A DNA stretch of 64,000 nt, from the NCBI GenBank assembly GCA_905480235.1, contig CAJQPP010000051.1, positions 1 to 64,000 of the forward strand, in the 5' to 3' direction. Origin of the DNA: an uncultured Pirellulaceae bacterium. Lineage in GTDB: Bacteria > Planctomycetota > Planctomycetia > Pirellulales > Pirellulaceae. Of this stretch, positions 1-8,750 are shown one piece after another. The notes beneath the pieces were generated by a model. It had not been told where the DNA came from and did not search any database. It saw only the letters and a program-made list of their open reading frames with translations. The translations under genes were made by a program, and so were the position numbers. Each line of letters opens with the position of its first letter. Position 1 is the first letter of the stretch.

Positions 1-1472
1 TGATCATATTGGCCGCGACTCAAAACAAAGGTTTGCCGGGGCCCCTGCTCTTTCATAACCATTACAGACGCTTGACCCGCCTCCTGATCCCGTTCCAAAA
101 CCGCGATCTCACGATTGATGGTGGTGACATGCCGCTCCCACAATTGAGTTGTTTTGCCAAACGCCTCATTGATGATTTTCCACTGCTTCTCGGTGCGCTG
201 TCCGGCAGGTACCTGAATGGCCTCGGCCAATGCGCCCTCAACTGAGACCGATTGCTCCCAATCCATGCGAGCCTGAATTAATTCAGGAGGGTGGATTTGA
301 TAGCGTCGCAATGTGGCAATTCGCTCCCGAATGTCGGCTAGAAACGATGAGCGATCCGTCAGCGGCCCGTCCATCCGAATGATCGGATCCGTATTACCGT
401 TGTTGGCACCATTGCCGGGTTCATGCGCGGTGTCAAAGAAGGCGTAGAACTGGTAATACTCCTTTTGCGACACGGGATCGTATTTGTGGTCGTGACATTG
501 AGCGCAACGCATGGTCATGCCCATAAATACCGTTGCCACGGTGTCGACTTTGTCAGCGATATAGATGACACGATACTCTTCCGGCAAAGTCCCGCCCTCA
601 TGAGTGTTCATGCTGTTTCGCAAAAAGCCCGTTGCCAACTGACTTTGTGGCGTTGCATTGGAAAGCAGATCGCCAGCAATTTGTTGGATAATGAATTGGT
701 CGTACGGCAGGTTTCGGTTGTAAGCATCGATTACCCACTCCCGCCATAACCACATGTCCCGATGGTCGTCGATAGAAAATCCGTTCGTGTCCGCATACCT
801 AGCTGCATCCAACCAAGGGACCGCCATGCGTTCCCCAAAGTGGGGCGACGCCAACAGGCGATCGACAGCGTTTTCATAAGCGTCCGCCGTGTTGTCATTC
901 ACAAAGGCGTCCACTTCATCAGGCGTCGGAGGCAGTCCAGTGAGGTCCAGTGTCAAACGCCGAATTAACTGGTATCGACTTGCCTCCGATTTGGGTCTCA
1001 GGCCTCGTGATCTTTGTGCCGCAAGCACGTAAGTATCAATGGGATTGCGGACCCAAGCTTCCTCATCGACAGGTGGCAAGGCATGCGTTTGAGGCGCCGC
1101 CAAGGACCAATGAATCTCATGGGGGGCGCCAGCAAGAATCCAACGCTTCAATATCTGTCTCTCATGAGGCTGCATGCCACCGTGGACGGATGGCGGTGGC
1201 ATTTGCTCTTCCGCATCGTCAGAATTTAAACGGATCCAACCTTCATTGTCCTCTAACGAGGTCGTTCCAAAGACATCCGCGATTCCTGTAGATTGGTCAA
1301 GTCGCAAACCACCCTGCCGAGTCGCTTCGTCAGGTCCATGGCATTGAAAACAATGGGTGGAAAGAATTGGACGTACATCGCGATTGAAGCTGACATCATC
1401 GCGAGCTAAGGCCGGCCCCGTGAAGATCCCAAGCCCGACTAACAGCTTTAGAAAACAGCGAATTCTGAGCAT
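1..1472 (-). CDS. PSCyt1/DUF1549 secreted cytochrome-type protein (3' part outside window)
   Basis: The 490 visible residues begin with a signal peptide (hydrophobic stretch 7-22, likely cleavage after A-L-A at 23). A planctomycete cytochrome domain (PSCyt1) follows, with haem-binding C-F-Q-C-H at 41-45 and a candidate Met ligand at 91 in a QMPPP segment. From about 145 the protein matches DUF1549 (R-R-L-T-L-D-L-T-G-L-P-P-T motif), including its conserved second C-A-Q-C-H motif at 323-327. The family normally continues into DUF1553, which would lie beyond base 1. Members are exported proteins found in large numbers in planctomycetes, usually paired with a DUF1501 protein; their biochemical role is not established. 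The start at 1472 was chosen because it gives the signal peptide and has an AGAGG stretch upstream. The carboxyl end is truncated only by the window. Confidence 0.9.
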   Translation of the reverse strand, partial: MLRIRCFLKLLVGLGIFTGPALARDDVSFNRDVRPILSTHCFQCHGPDEATRQGGLRLDQSTGIADVFGTTSLEDNEGWIRLNSDDAEEQMPPPSVHGGMQPHERQILKRWILAGAPHEIHWSLAAPQTHALPPVDEEAWVRNPIDTYVLAAQRSRGLRPKSEASRYQLIRRLTLDLTGLPPTPDEVDAFVNDNTADAYENAVDRLLASPHFGERMAVPWLDAARYADTNGFSIDDHRDMWLWREWVIDAYNRNLPYDQFIIQQIAGDLLSNATPQSQLATGFLRNSMNTHEGGTLPEEYRVIYIADKVDTVATVFMGMTMRCAQCHDHKYDPVSQKEYYQFYAFFDTAHEPGNGANNGNTDPIIRMDGPLTDRSSFLADIRERIATLRRYQIHPPELIQARMDWEQSVSVEGALAEAIQVPAGQRTEKQWKIINEAFGKTTQLWERHVTTINREIAVLERDQEAGQASVMVMKEQGPRQTFVLSRGQYD

Positions 1473-1878
1473 CGAGGGAAATTGCCTCTAGGTATTCAAT
1501 CAGTGGATACGAGCGGAAAAAGAGAACGCTACTGGATTTAATTTTCGGCTGAACAAAATGGCTTCGCAAGAAGCTGCCTGTTCATTTACCCAGAAACGAC
1601 CTATTGTGCCAAATCTCATCGGGGTCCCCGTTATATAACTCGGCCGCTGTATCACGAAACGCGAATCGTTTTTTGGGCTCCTGATACGCGAGCGACTCGC
1701 CATATGCGAGGTGCCCCTTCATCCGCCGGGTGATTCTTTCCAAGGGAATAGCCAAAAAGACGCGGGAATTTGATAAACCCGCTCAAAATCGGCCAATATT
1801 TCTGGGAAGCCGACGAATTGCTAACATATTGATATCACATTGCTATTGCTCGAAAAGCGACGGTAGAACAAAGGAAAC
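1473..1878. other. Intergenic region, divergent promoters expected
   Basis: About 400 bases lie between the divergent PSCyt1/DUF1549 and SPFH genes. A 67-codon minus-strand reading frame at 1500-1703 has no recognisable domain, signal or good start and is not called. I see no repeat or RNA gene. The promoters of both flanking genes should lie here, but I could not identify convincing -35/-10 pairs. Confidence 0.4.
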
Positions 1879-2844
1879 ATGAAAATGATCAAAGAAAACG
1901 TCACTACGCCCCGTTCCGGATGGGGCGTCCTAATTCTCAACGTCTTGATGTTTGTGGGTGTGCCACTCTGTTTCATTTTCGGCGGCATCAATCTGGATTC
2001 GAAAAACACGCTTACCGGCATCTTGTTAATGGTGAGCGGCGGGCTTTTGGTTGGGCTGGCAATTATTACGCTGGCCGGCTTTCAAGCGGTAGCACCTAAC
2101 AACGCTCGCGTGCTGTTGTTGTTTGGCGATTACCGCGGGTCCATCGTGAAGAGCGGTTTTTACTGGGTGAATCCGTTTTATTCCAAGCGAAAGCTCACGC
2201 TGCGTGTCCGAAACTTCGAAACGGGTGCGATTAGCACTCCAGAGAAAAAAGATGCTGCTGGAAAAATCATTCAGCATAAGTCTCGCACAGCCAGTCGGCC
2301 GTCCAAAGTGAATGACAAAGATGGTAACCCGATTGAAATTTCTGCCGTTGTGGTGTGGAAGGTGGTCAACACCGCCGAGGCATTATTCGAGGTCGATGAT
2401 TTCGAAGATTATGTTGCGGTACAGAGCGAAGCCGCGTTGCGCAGCCTAGCCAGTCGCCATCCTTACGATAATCACGAAACCGGTATTTCACTGAGAGGTA
2501 ATACCACGGAAGTTTGTAATCAATTGCAATTAGATATCCAGGAGCGATTGGATAAGGCTGGTGTCGAAGTTCTCGAAGCGAGGATCAGCCACCTGGCTTA
2601 CGCGCCTGAAATCGCGGCGGCCATGTTGCAACGACAGCAGGCACAGGCGGTTGTAGCGGCTCGCACCAAAATCGTTGAGGGCGCCGTGGGCATGGTCGAG
2701 ATGGCACTTGAGCGTTTGTCTCAAGAGGAGATTGTTCATCTCGACGAGGATCGCAAAGCGGCCATGGTGTCCAACCTATTGGTCGTGTTGTGTGGTGACC
2801 GTCAGACGCAGCCGGTGATTAATACCGGTACGATTTATAAGTAA
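1879..2844 (+). CDS. SPFH/band-7 domain membrane protein
   Basis: The 321-residue protein has two hydrophobic N-terminal segments (about 15-35 and 47-68) followed by an SPFH/prohibitin-type domain (about 70-270) and a helical tail. The segment from about 74, with N-N-A-R-V-L-L-L-F-G-D-Y-R-G, and the later A-A-A-M-L-Q-R-Q-Q-A-Q-A-V-V-A-A-R helix are typical of stomatin/prohibitin-like proteins. Such proteins oligomerise on membranes and organise microdomains or proteases; the exact role here is unknown. An AAGGAAAC ribosome-binding site sits directly upstream of the ATG. The next gene starts 4 bases after the stop, so the two are probably co-transcribed and coupled. Confidence 0.85.
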   Translation: MKMIKENVTTPRSGWGVLILNVLMFVGVPLCFIFGGINLDSKNTLTGILLMVSGGLLVGLAIITLAGFQAVAPNNARVLLLFGDYRGSIVKSGFYWVNPFYSKRKLTLRVRNFETGAISTPEKKDAAGKIIQHKSRTASRPSKVNDKDGNPIEISAVVVWKVVNTAEALFEVDDFEDYVAVQSEAALRSLASRHPYDNHETGISLRGNTTEVCNQLQLDIQERLDKAGVEVLEARISHLAYAPEIAAAMLQRQQAQAVVAARTKIVEGAVGMVEMALERLSQEEIVHLDEDRKAAMVSNLLVVLCGDRQTQPVINTGTIYK

Positions 2845-2848
2845 TTCT

Positions 2849-3064
2849 GTGGGGGAACCTGCTTTGCCGTCACGCAAATCTTTTTTAATTCGTCTCGATC
2901 CGGATGTACTCGATGCAGTGCGTCGCTGGGCAGATGACGATCTGCGCAGTATGAACGGACAAATCGAGTTCCTCTTGAGAAAAGCACTCAGGGAGACGAG
3001 CCGATTGGGGGGCAAGGCAAAAAGCTCGCCAGCCAAGAAACCACAAAAGCCCGTCGATGAGTGA
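2849..3064 (+). CDS. Small ribbon-helix-helix (Arc-like) protein
   Basis: This 71-residue protein begins with a segment R-K-S-F-L-I-R-L-D-P-D-V-L-D-A-V-R-R-W-A that reads as a ribbon-helix-helix strand plus first helix, followed by N-G-Q-I-E-F-L-L-R-K-A-L as the second helix. The tail is Lys/Pro/Ser rich. The start is GTG at 2849; TTG at 2864 is an alternative with a better-spaced GGGGGA. Such small proteins often follow SPFH genes and are annotated as Arc-type or HicB-like antitoxins, but no toxin partner is visible. It overlaps the next gene by 8 bases. A role as regulator of the cluster or as an adaptor for the SPFH protein is inference. Confidence 0.7.
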   Translation: MGEPALPSRKSFLIRLDPDVLDAVRRWADDDLRSMNGQIEFLLRKALRETSRLGGKAKSSPAKKPQKPVDE

Positions 3065-3587
3065 ACAATCGCCTAGTGAAATAAAAACCCAGGCCACCGA
3101 GTGGATCGGTCAATCATCGCAGCCTGAAAAGACGAGTGATCGGCGACGGGACATCCCTCAAACAATAGAAATCCTCGACGTCGGTGGTGAGGGGAGATAT
3201 GAAACGGCTTGGAACCTGAACATCCGCTCTCGAAAAACGTTGGGAAGCCATAAAGGTGAGCCGATTCCAAATTGGCTGGAAGGTCGATCGACTGCGATTC
3301 CTTTGCTGGATTCCAGCGTGCAACGGGTGATTATGGAGCAGGTCCCCCTAAACCGGCGGGCGGTGAGAGAAATTTACCGGGTCGTGGTCGAAGGTGGTAT
3401 GATTGAGTTGCGGCACTTTTACAATTCGCAAAGTCATCCCCACGCATGGGCGTGTCGGGTCATCCGCGGCGTATGTTCCCATGCGTCCATTCCTTGGGGC
3501 AACCAGGAACTGGAAGAAACCATTTTTCGCAGCGTCCAAAAACCCGTTAACATGAATCTTCTGGACTCGGAAGGCAATTACCTATGA
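3057..3587 (+). CDS. Degenerate class I methyltransferase-like protein
   Basis: The 176-residue protein shows faint similarity to SAM-dependent methyltransferases of the Methyltransf_11 type. A strand-loop I-L-D-V-G-G-E-G-R-Y (about 39-48) could be motif I. I-P-L-L-D-S-S-V-Q-R-V-I-M-E-Q-V-P resembles the L-P-F-x-D-x-S-F-D post-II region, and R-E-I-Y-R-V-V-V-E-G-G-M-I resembles the motif III strand preceded by the conserved helix. The domain is short and the acidic SAM-ribose residue is not obvious, so catalytic activity is doubtful. It overlaps the ribbon-helix-helix gene by 8 bases and the following lipoprotein gene by 4 (ATGA), so translation is likely coupled. Product function is unknown. 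Confidence 0.6.
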   Translation: MSEQSPSEIKTQATEWIGQSSQPEKTSDRRRDIPQTIEILDVGGEGRYETAWNLNIRSRKTLGSHKGEPIPNWLEGRSTAIPLLDSSVQRVIMEQVPLNRRAVREIYRVVVEGGMIELRHFYNSQSHPHAWACRVIRGVCSHASIPWGNQELEETIFRSVQKPVNMNLLDSEGNYL

Positions 3588-3982
3588 AACCCATCATCAC
3601 TTTCTGCTCGATCGCGTTATTGTTAGCCACCGGATGTGCGAACACAGATCCATCCGACTCACAAAAAAAGACGCCGACCGACAATACAAATGCTCAATCG
3701 AACGTCCTTAGTCAAACGGTTTTGGCCTCTTGTGGCCAATGTCAATTTGAAATGTCAGGCGCAGGATGTGATTTAGCGGTCAAAATAAATGGCGAAAATT
3801 ATTACGTTGACGGGACCTCGATAGATGCGCACGGGGATGCCCACGGCGAAGATGGTTTGTGTAATTGTGTCCGTCAGGCGAAAGTCATCGGGCAAGTCAA
3901 AGATGGTCGATTCGTGGCTAGCGAGTTTAGTCTCTTGCCTTTGGACGCTGCGGCGAATCAAGCCGCTAGCGATCAAAACTGA
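3584..3982 (+). CDS. Cys-rich lipoprotein, DUF6370-like
   Basis: The 132-residue product starts with a lipoprotein signal (hydrophobic 4-15, lipobox L-A-T-G-C with Cys18). The mature domain carries C-G-Q-C-Q-F-E-M-S-G-A-G-C-D-L, then Y-Y-V-D-G-T-S-I-D-A-H-G-D-A-H-G-E-D-G-L-C-N-C-V-R. From memory this resembles the DUF6370 family of small periplasmic or lipid-anchored proteins, whose role is unknown. The CxxC and paired His/Asp residues suggest metal binding or redox, which is inference. It is the last gene of the overlapping four-gene cluster beginning with the SPFH gene. Confidence 0.75.
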   Translation: MKPIITFCSIALLLATGCANTDPSDSQKKTPTDNTNAQSNVLSQTVLASCGQCQFEMSGAGCDLAVKINGENYYVDGTSIDAHGDAHGEDGLCNCVRQAKVIGQVKDGRFVASEFSLLPLDAAANQAASDQN

Positions 3983-4204
3983 ACATCCTTGCCGCTCTAA
4001 TTGCGGAAATTGGCAGATAGCCGCCTGCGCAACCGCGTGTTGCTAGGCCGGCACGGTGCCCTGCCCCACACCCCAGCAGATCTAAGATGGCAGTCGACAT
4101 TTCCGGTCATGTCGGTTGCATCGAATGTGGCGCGAGGTGTTAAATTTTGCGGTCTTTGGTGACGATACCCATTGTGGCCAAGTTTCTAGCCGGGTGTGAG
4201 CCGC

Positions 4205-5542
4205 ATGTTGGATATAAAAATCAAGATTACGATAGCCGCTGTCGTGTTCAGCTGCGGCTGGATTCATTCCCCCAGCGGATGCTGTCCAGGAAAATCCGCG
4301 GACGCAGCCGAGACGCCTCAGGTCGAGCTTGCTGAAGACCAAGCCAGCGTCGAGGGACGTTCGATCGCCGGTTACGTTGAGCTTGGGCTGGCAGCTAATC
4401 CGGCCATATCCGAAGCACACTTCAAGGTAGTCGCTGCCCGCCATCGAATTCCTCAGCAGCAGTCGCTGCCCGATCCCATGGTGAATACCAAGACGTTTTT
4501 ATCGCCTGTGCAGACGGCCGCCGGTGAGCAACGCTTCGCTTTAGGCGTCAGCCAAAAGTTTACGAATTCCAAACGACGTCGCACTAAAGCAGCGATCGCT
4601 TCTGCCGAGGTGAGCGCGGCCATGGCTGAGTTTCAACGAGTCCAGCTAGAAATCACAGAGAAAATACGAATTGCTTGCTACCAACTGTTATTCGTTCAGA
4701 AAGCCGCTGAGATTACGGCCGAGGACATTGAAACGCTCAGCCAAATTAGCCAAATCATCCAAAGGCAATACGAAGTCAAGCAGTCGGTGACACAACAGGA
4801 TGTGCTGAATGTGGAGACGGAGATTTCGCGGGTGAAAAATCAACTGACGGTATTGCGTCAAAAAGAAAAATCGTATCGCGGGCGGTTGGCCCGGTTACTT
4901 CACCTGCCGCCTCAAACGGATTTGCAAATCACGGATTCATTGACCGCGGTACCCGTCGAGCACTCATTGCAGGAACTTACCGATAAAGCGATTCAGTTTC
5001 GACCTGAGCTAGCGGGTCAGCTGGCCAACATTAGCCGAGATCGGCACAAGATTTGTTTAGCGAATTTGCAACGAAAGCCGGATTTTACTGTCGGCCTAAA
5101 TTGGATATCAACGTCATCCAGCGGTCTCAGTCCGGTCGCAAACGGCGAAGATGCTGTGTTGCTCGGCATCGGTTTTAACCTGCCCGTTTATCGACGCCGG
5201 ATTACGGCAGCGGTGGGAGAGGCCAAAGCGGCGACGTTGGCGTCGTCGAGTCGTTACGAAAGTTTGGAAGATCAGGTCGGCGAAGAAGTATTTGATCTGA
5301 TCGCCCGCGCGGAGAGTTCTCAAGCAACGCTCGAAATGATGCAGCAGGATATTATCCCCAACGCCGCCCGCACGCTGGAGTTATCGATAGAGGAGTATGT
5401 CAATGGTGACATCAAATATGTTCAGCTCATCGATAACTGGCGTGCACTACTGAGATACCGTCTTGCCGAGGCTCAGATGATTGCCGATTACAATCAGATC
5501 GCGGCTTCTTTGGAGCGAAGCGTGGGCGGAATCGTGCCTTAA
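4205..5542 (+). CDS. TolC/CusC-type outer-membrane efflux protein
   Basis: After an N-terminal export signal the protein shows the two-repeat outer-membrane efflux protein layout: A-A-N-P-A-I-S-E-A-H then long helices near 115-215, and R-P-E-L-A-G-Q repeating the pattern after about 270. Segments such as V-G-L-N-W-I and G-I-G-F-N-L-P-V-Y fit the strand and start of the second repeat. It should form the outer-membrane channel of the RND pump encoded downstream. The ATG at 4205 is preferred over an in-frame GTG at 4196 because the latter adds only three residues. The gene lies 213 bases after the lipoprotein gene, so it probably has its own promoter. Confidence 0.85.
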   Translation: MLDIKIKITIAAVVFSCGWIHSPSGCCPGKSADAAETPQVELAEDQASVEGRSIAGYVELGLAANPAISEAHFKVVAARHRIPQQQSLPDPMVNTKTFLSPVQTAAGEQRFALGVSQKFTNSKRRRTKAAIASAEVSAAMAEFQRVQLEITEKIRIACYQLLFVQKAAEITAEDIETLSQISQIIQRQYEVKQSVTQQDVLNVETEISRVKNQLTVLRQKEKSYRGRLARLLHLPPQTDLQITDSLTAVPVEHSLQELTDKAIQFRPELAGQLANISRDRHKICLANLQRKPDFTVGLNWISTSSSGLSPVANGEDAVLLGIGFNLPVYRRRITAAVGEAKAATLASSSRYESLEDQVGEEVFDLIARAESSQATLEMMQQDIIPNAARTLELSIEEYVNGDIKYVQLIDNWRALLRYRLAEAQMIADYNQIAASLERSVGGIVP

Positions 5543-5905
5543 TTAACGAAGTGACCAGTCACGGTCCTGCCACGTCTTTGCCACAAAAAAGGCAGGAAAT
5601 TCCCAAACCGAACCCGCGCTAAATCGGGCTGCGGCAGCGTTTCTATGTCGCCGCGATAGCGGCCGAGCCGCTCCTGTCTGGGGCTTTTTGCACACCTTAC
5701 TGTGAGCATTATCAGGTTTGTGGGGCTGTTATGGAGCCGCAAAGAGCTCGGCTTCTCTGATTTCTCCGAAATAGCGACGCGAAAACGGCACGACTCGTTG
5801 GGGCCGAGTTTATAATGAAGATTCTCTAATAACGGCATTGACCGATATGGTGATAACCGTGATTATTCTCGCAGACACGTCGCCGCTCAGATTGACGAAA
5901 AACCG
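5543..5905. other. Intergenic region within metal-efflux cluster
   Basis: About 360 bases contain no convincing gene. Minus-strand frames at 5539-5838 and 5826-6122 have no recognisable features and are regarded as chance. A short inverted repeat AGCCG/CGGCT near 5731-5750 has no T-run. A promoter for the downstream Cys-rich gene may lie here. Confidence 0.35.
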
Positions 5906-6388
5906 ATGTTAAGACCATGCAAACAACAGACTCTCCTTGCGTTGCCGGCTTGGCTTGCAACGCTGGTGGTATGTTTGCACCCGCTGTTAATTTTGGCGCA
6001 CGAAACAGCAGCTGCCTGTGGTTGCCAAGCTGAAACCACGATAGCGACCTGCTGCGAATCAGCCAGTCCGCAAGTAACTTCTCGATCTTGTTGCACGCCA
6101 ATCGTGCAAACGACGCGATCATGTTGTTGTGCCAGTGCTACTGTGGAATGTCAGTGTGACGATTGTGAGTGCGGCAACGGCAACCCATCTTTCCCTGCTT
6201 TTCCGTTGAGTCCACCGACGCATGAGACGATTGATTTTCTATCAATCACATCGCTCTGTTTTCCCGCTCATGATATTTATGCGGTAACAAGCGAATCAGA
6301 TACAATTCCGATTGCCGCTCGAATTGCGGGTGGGACCGTTCAAACGGCGCATCAAATTTGCGTCCTTCTTTCGCGCTTTACTTGTTGA
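5906..6388 (+). CDS. Small Cys-rich secreted protein in metal-efflux cluster
   Basis: The 160-residue protein has a hydrophobic N-terminus (about 9-31) ending L-A-H-E, suggesting export. It is followed by an exceptionally Cys-rich stretch between 38 and 89 with C-G-C, three separate C-C or C-C-C clusters and C-Q-C-D-D-C-E-C. The rest is Pro-rich and ends in a hydrophobic R-F-T-C tail. Its position between the outer-membrane channel and the adaptor suggests binding of soft metals such as copper, which is inference. No named family was recognised. Because Cys-rich frames can be spurious, the case rests on the export signal, the clustering of CxC motifs and the location. Confidence 0.6.
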   Translation: MLRPCKQQTLLALPAWLATLVVCLHPLLILAHETAAACGCQAETTIATCCESASPQVTSRSCCTPIVQTTRSCCCASATVECQCDDCECGNGNPSFPAFPLSPPTHETIDFLSITSLCFPAHDIYAVTSESDTIPIAARIAGGTVQTAHQICVLLSRFTC

Positions 6389-6547
6389 AGAATCACTTCA
6401 CAAGATCAATGCGCGCCGGCTGAAATAAGCTGTCATTCTGTTCACCGGTGCTCTACCTAATCGTCGCATGGAATTTGACTGCTGTATGCAGAATGATCCC
6501 TCGAATGCGATGCTGTCCCCCTTAACAACCATCCGAATGGAAATGCC

Positions 6548-8701
6548 ATGAGTGAGCAGCCCAGCAACCCGGAAACATCAGATCCGACGGTTTCAACAAA
6601 TCAGACCACACCTTCGAAGAGTGCTGTTGCGCGGATGACGGCGAAAATTTTCTATGGGGTTTCCTTTGTCCTGCAACCTTTGCTCGCGATCGCTGCGATT
6701 ACGGGCCTGGTGATGACGTTCGGCTGGGCTCAGAAACACGGCTATTTCGTATCTGCTGATAGCTCGGGCGAAACAGGAGAGGCTGCCGCCAATGTGGAGT
6801 ATTTCTGTCCGATGATGTGCGTGCCGCCGGTCAAGGCGGCGGGCCGATGTCCGGTCTGCGGCATGGAACTGCAAGAGCGTGAAATTTCGGGAGACTCCAA
6901 AGACTTCTATGGATTGACCATCGCGCCGGCCGCGCGGCGGTTATCTAATATTCAAACGGTCACGGCGGTGACTAAGCCATTGATTAAACAGGTCAACGCG
7001 CTGGGCACGATTACTTACAACGAGAGTTCCGAGGCGGTGATACCGGCTTGGATTAGCGGCCGTTTGGATGAATTGTATGTCGACTACACCGGGGCTGACG
7101 TGGCCGAAGGAGAACGCTTGGCGTTGCTGTATTCACCGGATCTGTACTCCATGCAGATTGAGTTGCTGGAATCCAAAAACGCGATGAACTCAGATGTATC
7201 CAATTCACAAAGGCTGATCGATACGAACCGCAAGTTGTACGAGGGCGCTCGTCGAAGGCTGATGGAATTTGGGGTGCCGGCGGAACGTATTGACGAGATG
7301 GAGCAGGCCGGCAAGGCCAGCAGCCAAGTAGAAATCGCTTCTCCCGTCGCCGGGACCGTAGTCGAAAAAATCGCCAACGAAGGCAACTATGTCGAAATGG
7401 GTTCACCCATTCTTAAAGTCGTTGATCTTGCCAAGGTCTGGCTGGTGCTAAAAATCTTTCCCGAGGATGCCAGTCTGTTGCGATACGGCCAGCAGGTGGA
7501 CGTAACAATGCAATCCCAACCGGGACGAAAGTATCAGGGGAGAATTGCTTTTATCGATCCGATGGTCGACACGAAGACGCAGACGGTATCCGTGAGAGTC
7601 GTTATTCCTAACGAGTCTCGTTTGATTCGCATCGGTGACTACGCCCGTGCCACCGCGGCAGTAGATGTAAATCTTGGAGGTGAAAAAAGCGATCAGGTCT
7701 ACGACCCTCAACTTGCCAATAAGTGGATTAGTCCCAAGCATCCTTACATTATTCGCGACGAAGCGGGGGCATGTCCAGAATGCGGGATCGCTTTGGTGCC
7801 CACGTCGGAATTCGGATTTGCGACGGAACCACCTAGGCTGCAAGGGGCGGTGGTGGTTCCGCGGCAGGCGATTCTGATGAGTGGAGATGCCAGCGTTGCA
7901 TACGTCGAGACCGAGCCAGGGCGGTTTGAGTTTCGAAAGGTCCAGTTGGGTCCTGTTTCCGGCGATTGGGTAGCCATCGTATCGGGTATCGATTCTGGCG
8001 AGAGCGTAGTATCGCGAGCCGCTTTCATGGTGGATGCCGAGTTCAACATTGCCAGCAAGCCCTCCATCATTGACCCCAACAAGAAGCGACCCGTTGATGA
8101 ATCAGCGACGGATACCACACCGGAACAACAAGACGAAATTCGTGAGGCAATGACCCAGCTCTCCGAACCCGATCGCGTCTTGGCGATGGCGCAGGTGATC
8201 TGCCCCGTCACGGAATTTGCGCTCGGGTCGATGGGCGCGCCCGTCAGTGTAAATGTTGAAAATCAAACCGTGTTTATTTGCTGCGAGGGTTGTCGAGACC
8301 GCTTGGTTAAAAATCCCCAACAGTATTTTTCTGTGCTTGAGCAGTACCACGAGGAGGAGATGTCCCCAGAGGAGCGGGCAGAAATAGAGGCCGCTTTCTC
8401 CTCGCTTACGAGCCTCGATCGTCAACGTGCGGAGCAGCAATCCATTTGCCCGGTGACAGAGATGCGACTGGGATCCATGGGCACGCCCATCAAGGTAGAT
8501 GTCAATGGCGAACCGGTATTCATTTGTTGTGAGGGATGTCGCGGTCGGTTATTAGCCGAACCCGACAAGCACCTGCAGCGACTGGCGCAAGGGCCTGAAA
8601 AAAGGGCAAATCAACCCGTCACCAGTAACCTGCCCAAGATGGATTTGCCCAAGATGGAGCTACCCAAGATGGAGCTACCCAAGATGGATTTGCCGAAATA
8701 A
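6548..8701 (+). CDS. CusB-like RND efflux adaptor with extra metal-binding modules
   Basis: The 717-residue membrane-fusion protein has one transmembrane segment (about 38-60). A heavy-metal-binding module follows at about 83-109 with Y-F-C-P-M-M-C and C-P-V-C-G-M. The periplasmic adaptor core runs from about 120 to 370, with lipoyl-type half motifs around I-P-A-W-I-S-G-R-L-D and E-I-A-S-P-V-A-G-T-V. A second Cys module C-P-E-C-G sits near 409. The C-terminal third adds two repeats of the form I-C-P-V-T-E..L-G-S-M-G.P..F-I-C-C-E-G-C (Cys at 552/578/579/582 and 634/660/661/664). It ends in a five-residue repeat tail (L-P-K-M-D/E). Classic CusB is near 400 residues, so the extensions nearly double it. 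It should link the inner-membrane pump 49 bases downstream to the TolC-like channel. Confidence 0.9.
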   Translation: MSEQPSNPETSDPTVSTNQTTPSKSAVARMTAKIFYGVSFVLQPLLAIAAITGLVMTFGWAQKHGYFVSADSSGETGEAAANVEYFCPMMCVPPVKAAGRCPVCGMELQEREISGDSKDFYGLTIAPAARRLSNIQTVTAVTKPLIKQVNALGTITYNESSEAVIPAWISGRLDELYVDYTGADVAEGERLALLYSPDLYSMQIELLESKNAMNSDVSNSQRLIDTNRKLYEGARRRLMEFGVPAERIDEMEQAGKASSQVEIASPVAGTVVEKIANEGNYVEMGSPILKVVDLAKVWLVLKIFPEDASLLRYGQQVDVTMQSQPGRKYQGRIAFIDPMVDTKTQTVSVRVVIPNESRLIRIGDYARATAAVDVNLGGEKSDQVYDPQLANKWISPKHPYIIRDEAGACPECGIALVPTSEFGFATEPPRLQGAVVVPRQAILMSGDASVAYVETEPGRFEFRKVQLGPVSGDWVAIVSGIDSGESVVSRAAFMVDAEFNIASKPSIIDPNKKRPVDESATDTTPEQQDEIREAMTQLSEPDRVLAMAQVICPVTEFALGSMGAPVSVNVENQTVFICCEGCRDRLVKNPQQYFSVLEQYHEEEMSPEERAEIEAAFSSLTSLDRQRAEQQSICPVTEMRLGSMGTPIKVDVNGEPVFICCEGCRGRLLAEPDKHLQRLAQGPEKRANQPVTSNLPKMDLPKMELPKMELPKMDLPK
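8628..8699 (+). repeat. Tandem 15-bp repeats encoding L-P-K-M-D/E tail
   Basis: The last codons of the adaptor gene consist of about four and a half 15-base units (variants of GAT/GAG-TTG/CTA-CCC-AAG-ATG). They encode alternating LPKMD and LPKME pentapeptides. The units are nearly identical, so recent slippage or recombination is likely. Regular Met and Lys spacing could give a flexible Met-containing tail. Confidence 0.85.
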
Positions 8702-8750
8702 CCCCACTGTCATTGCCACTGCAGCCGCTTTTTGCCACCAAGATTAGAGC

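Noticed and set aside
1500-1703. 67-codon minus-strand reading frame in the first intergenic region
   Set aside because: No recognisable domain, signal peptide or ribosome-binding site; composition does not look coding.
2849-3064. Ribbon-helix-helix protein as antitoxin of a toxin-antitoxin pair
   Set aside because: No toxin-like gene is adjacent; neighbours are an SPFH gene and a methyltransferase-like gene.
5539-6122. Overlapping minus-strand frames opposite the Cys-rich gene
   Set aside because: No recognisable motifs; they arise opposite a composition-biased coding region.
8628-8699. Short repeats as a CRISPR-like array
   Set aside because: Units are 15 bases, contiguous and in frame inside a coding region, with no spacers.
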